DNA of 64,000 nucleotides from positions 1,116,001 to 1,180,000 of the forward strand of contig NZ_CP072425.1 of NCBI RefSeq assembly GCF_017742995.1, in the 5' to 3' direction. Source of the stretch: Pseudoalteromonas viridis (GTDB lineage Bacteria; Pseudomonadota; Gammaproteobacteria; Enterobacterales; Alteromonadaceae). The position numbers and the translations under genes were made by a program. Positions 61,578-64,000 of the stretch are shown here, piece by piece. The notes under the pieces are model-generated. The model made no database searches. It was not told the origin of the DNA and saw only the letters and a list, made by a program, of their open reading frames with translations. Positions within the stretch are counted from its first letter, which is position 1. Each line of letters opens with the position of its first letter.

Positions 61578-63575
61578 ATGACCAACACATTCAGACTTAC
61601 CTCGTTAGCCCTTGCGCTATCAGCACTGTCATCAACCGCCGTCAACGCACAGGAAACCAAGCAATACATTCTTAAGCAAAGCGATTTAGCGATTTTTGCG
61701 CCACAAACCAGCCGCTTTGAGCGCGCCGCCATCAGCGAAGACTTTGCCTCTGAGCCGGTGGCAGAAGTGCTGTCAAATGATGACAATGGCACTGTGCTTA
61801 CCATGGAACTGACTGCGCAGCAGGTTGCTCAGTTAAAAGCCTCTGGCCAGTACGCCTACATTGAAGAAGATTATGAGTACGTGCCCTTCACATCGACCAC
61901 CAGCGCGGAAGTAGCACCTTATGGTCTGGCCGAAGTACAAGCACAGTTGCTGCAAGACACCAATGCCGATCTGTTTAAGGTCTGTGTGATTGATTCTGGC
62001 TATGATCTGGGTCACCCGGACCTGCCACAAAACGCCACTGGCTTTACCGATCTGCCGGGCGGCCTGACCTGGTATCAGGATGGCTCTGGTCACGGTACTC
62101 ACGTTGCCGGCACCATAGTGGCACTGAAAAATGGCCAGGGTGTGGTGGGTGTGCTGCCGAATGACAAAATTGGCGTGCATAACGTGCGCGTATTCGACAA
62201 TGACGGCAAACAAGGGTTAACAACACGAATTGCCCGTGCTGTCGACAACTGTGTCGAAAATGGCGCTAAAGTCATTAATATGAGCTTAGGTGGTGGCAAT
62301 CGCAGCCAGTATTTTGAAGAGCGCCTGCAAGCGGCCTATGACAAGGGCGTATTGCTGATCGCCGCAGCCGGTAACGGCGGCGACGCCACGCTGAGTTACC
62401 CGGCCAGCTACGATACGGTGGTATCGGTGGCCAACATTGATGAAAACCGCGTTAAAAACAGCTCATCTCAGTACAATGCGCAGGTCGAGATTGCCGCACC
62501 AGGTACCAACATTTTATCAACGGTACCGCGTGGCACCGGGGTTGCAGCTGGCGTGACCGCTAACGGCGTGTTTGTGAAAGGGGGTGGCATGACCAACTCG
62601 GTAGAGGGTAAGGTCAGTGCCGAGCTGGTTGATTGTGGTCAGGGCCTGAGTGCCTGCGCCGCAACCCAAAGCGTGTGTTTAATTGAGCGTGGTGGCGCGT
62701 CCTTTAAAGATAAAGCCGCCAACTGCCAGGCAGGTGGCGGTGTCGCAGCCATAGTGTACAATAATGCGCCGGGTTCATTTGGTGGCACTTTAGGGGATGG
62801 CGTACATGGCGTGACCATTCCGGTGATTTCTCTGTCGCAGGAAGACGGCACAGCCCTTCTGTCATCCGTGGGTAGCACGGTCGAGGTGCAGCTTGAAGCC
62901 ATTCTGGACTATGATGAAAAGTCGGGTACATCCATGGCCAGCCCACACGTAGCTGGTGTTGCCGCACTGGTCTGGAGCCAGCACCCAAGCTGTAGCAATG
63001 TCGACATTCGTAACGCCCTGAACGCCACTGCCATCGACTTAGGTGCTGCCGGTCGAGACCATGAATACGGCCATGGCTTAGTGCAGGCCAAGGCTGCGTC
63101 AGATTATATTGCCACCAACGGCTGTAGCGGTGCGCAAGACAACCAATTGCCGGTTGCCAGCTTTACCGCAAGCTGTACCGACCTTGCCTGCAGTTTTGAT
63201 GCCGCTGCCAGCCGTGACCCGGATGGTCAGGTTGTTGCTTACGACTGGAATATTGACGGCTTCGCAACCACAGGGGCAAACGTAAACCATGCATTTGCTA
63301 ATGCGGGTAGCTACCAGGTATCTCTGACCGTGACCGATGATGCAGGCGCGACGCATACCGTGACTCAGTCAGTCTCCGTCACAGATGGTAGTAATACTGG
63401 TTGCAGCGGCCTGGAAACCTGGTCGGCCAGTAAGATTTACCGCTCAGGTAATGAAGTTGCCTACAATGGCCACAAATACCACAGCAACTGGTGGCACCGT
63501 GGCAAAAACCCGGCGCAAAACGCCAATGTGGGCAATGCCTGGAATTACTGGACAGACTTAGGTGCCTGTAACTAA
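61578..63575 (+). CDS. Secreted subtilisin-like protease with PA, PKD and chitin-binding domains
   Basis: Extracellular S8 protease of 665 residues. A signal peptide (1-24, A-V-N-A) and an I9-like propeptide (to about 105) precede the catalytic domain: Asp139 in C-V-I-D-S-G, His172 in G-H-G-T-H and Ser452 in S-G-T-S-M-A-S-P. A protease-associated domain is inserted at about 335-440. A PKD domain (about 520-600) and a C-terminal carbohydrate-binding module of family 5/12 (about 612-665, aromatic-rich: Y-N-G-H-K-Y, N-W-W, N-Y-W) follow, the latter likely to bind chitin. AGGAAG precedes the ATG and a strong terminator follows. It would help degrade marine protein-chitin particles. Confidence 0.94.
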   Translation: MTNTFRLTSLALALSALSSTAVNAQETKQYILKQSDLAIFAPQTSRFERAAISEDFASEPVAEVLSNDDNGTVLTMELTAQQVAQLKASGQYAYIEEDYEYVPFTSTTSAEVAPYGLAEVQAQLLQDTNADLFKVCVIDSGYDLGHPDLPQNATGFTDLPGGLTWYQDGSGHGTHVAGTIVALKNGQGVVGVLPNDKIGVHNVRVFDNDGKQGLTTRIARAVDNCVENGAKVINMSLGGGNRSQYFEERLQAAYDKGVLLIAAAGNGGDATLSYPASYDTVVSVANIDENRVKNSSSQYNAQVEIAAPGTNILSTVPRGTGVAAGVTANGVFVKGGGMTNSVEGKVSAELVDCGQGLSACAATQSVCLIERGGASFKDKAANCQAGGGVAAIVYNNAPGSFGGTLGDGVHGVTIPVISLSQEDGTALLSSVGSTVEVQLEAILDYDEKSGTSMASPHVAGVAALVWSQHPSCSNVDIRNALNATAIDLGAAGRDHEYGHGLVQAKAASDYIATNGCSGAQDNQLPVASFTASCTDLACSFDAAASRDPDGQVVAYDWNIDGFATTGANVNHAFANAGSYQVSLTVTDDAGATHTVTQSVSVTDGSNTGCSGLETWSASKIYRSGNEVAYNGHKYHSNWWHRGKNPAQNANVGNAWNYWTDLGACN

Positions 63576-63608
63576 GCACCCAACAGAGTAATACCGAGAG
63601 TAAGATAT

Positions 63609-63636
63609 AAGGCGACACTTGGGTGTCGCCTTTTTT
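63609..63636. terminator. Rho-independent terminator of the subtilase gene
   Basis: Perfect 10-bp stem (63609-63618 with 63623-63632), a TTGG loop and a run of Ts on the plus strand, 34 bases after the stop. The convergent gene ends 20 bases further on and may use it in the other direction. Confidence 0.93.
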
Positions 63637-63655
63637 CATAAACGAATCAATGACG

Positions 63656-64000
63656 CTACTGAGTGAGATGCAATTCTGTCAGCAATGGAAAATGATCAGA
63701 TCCGATATGCTCCAGACGTTTAATATCAATGATATGAAAGTGATGAGAATGGAACAGGTGGTCAAGCGGCCACCGCGCGCACACATAGTCAGCGTGAAAT
63801 GTATTAAAAAAGCCTCGCCCTATTCTTGGGTCAAGTAAACCGCTCCGTGCGCGAAAAGCACGCGTTGTTGGTGACCAGGCGACATCATTCAAATCGCCAG
63901 TCACAATAGTGGGGTAGAGATCTGGCCTAACTTGCCTGGCAATACATAATAATTCTTTATCTCTGGGCTTTGCACTGGTGTTCTCGGTAGGACTTGGCGG
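63656..64000 (-). CDS. Endonuclease/exonuclease/phosphatase-family protein, 3' part only
   Basis: The last 114 codons of a gene whose start lies beyond the right window edge. The frame reads P-P-S-P at the edge and then I-V-T-G-D-L-N-D-V-A-W-S (metal-binding Asp and Asn), W-P-L-D-H-L-F and G-S-D-H-F-P, with the catalytic Asp/His pair. These are the conserved C-terminal motifs of the DNase I-like metal-dependent phosphohydrolases. The exact substrate, DNA, lipid or nucleotide, cannot be told. It is convergent to the subtilase gene. Confidence 0.88.
   Translation of the reverse strand, partial: PPSPTENTSAKPRDKELLCIARQVRPDLYPTIVTGDLNDVAWSPTTRAFRARSGLLDPRIGRGFFNTFHADYVCARWPLDHLFHSHHFHIIDIKRLEHIGSDHFPLLTELHLTQ

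Overview
The window looks like chromosomal DNA of a marine gammaproteobacterium, most likely Pseudoalteromonas or a close relative. This is inferred from gene content: secreted proteases carrying PKD, PPC and chitin-binding modules, RND and ABC export systems, CHASE2 and HD-GYP signalling proteins, a CadC-like regulator, and a short terminal-inverted-repeat element present twice. GC content is near 50 percent, except for a clearly AT-rich stretch at about 14.3-16.4 kb. No tRNA, rRNA or CRISPR array was seen.

Layout: 0-3 kb holds dps and, convergent to it, an oligopeptidase B gene. 3-12 kb is an export block on the minus strand: an RND pump with its adaptor, then a HlyD-like adaptor, ABC ATPase and FtsX/MacB-type permease whose operon starts at a sigma-54-type promoter. 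12.2-14.3 kb is a secreted RTX-type calcium-binding protein broken by a one-base frameshift in a G tract. 14.9-16.3 kb is the most unusual part: an XRE regulator, a small membrane protein and three tiny genes for peptides with canonical double-glycine leaders and a shared proline-rich core. 16.5-24 kb has a transglutaminase-like lipoprotein, a secreted trypsin-like protease, an esterase behind a LexA-type box, and a large cell-envelope metallopeptidase. 24-27 kb has a Fur-type promoter on a small membrane protein and an NtrC/NtrY-like sigma-54 two-component pair. 27-34 kb has housekeeping and sensory genes (hexose-6-phosphate mutarotase, chemoreceptor, porin, YbaN-like protein, lspA, a solute-binding protein).

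34.6-47.8 kb is one long plus-strand unit: a TPR/beta-barrel outer-membrane protein, a FecR-domain protein, a 1933-residue lipoprotein with cadherin-like repeats, a metallo-beta-lactamase-fold hydrolase, a CHASE2 class III nucleotide cyclase and a GAF/HD-GYP phosphodiesterase. It probably couples a surface or envelope structure to cyclic-nucleotide signalling. 47.8-55 kb has two copies of a mobile-element-like repeat, a CadC-like membrane regulator followed by a newly identified 50-residue secreted peptide gene, a beta-propeller lipoprotein, rsgA, a 13-codon open frame with its own promoter, and an orphan response regulator. 55-64 kb has a coiled-coil membrane protein, a giant propeller-type sensor kinase, an AzlCD amino-acid exporter, a subtilisin-like protease, and the end of an endonuclease/exonuclease/phosphatase-family gene cut by the window edge.

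The strongest candidate for something undescribed is the double-glycine peptide cassette at 14.9-16.3 kb. Second are the small genes missed by ordinary ORF length limits (48654-48806 and 54011-54052) and three well-formed regulatory sites (sigma-54, LexA, Fur) that tie otherwise anonymous genes to known regulons.
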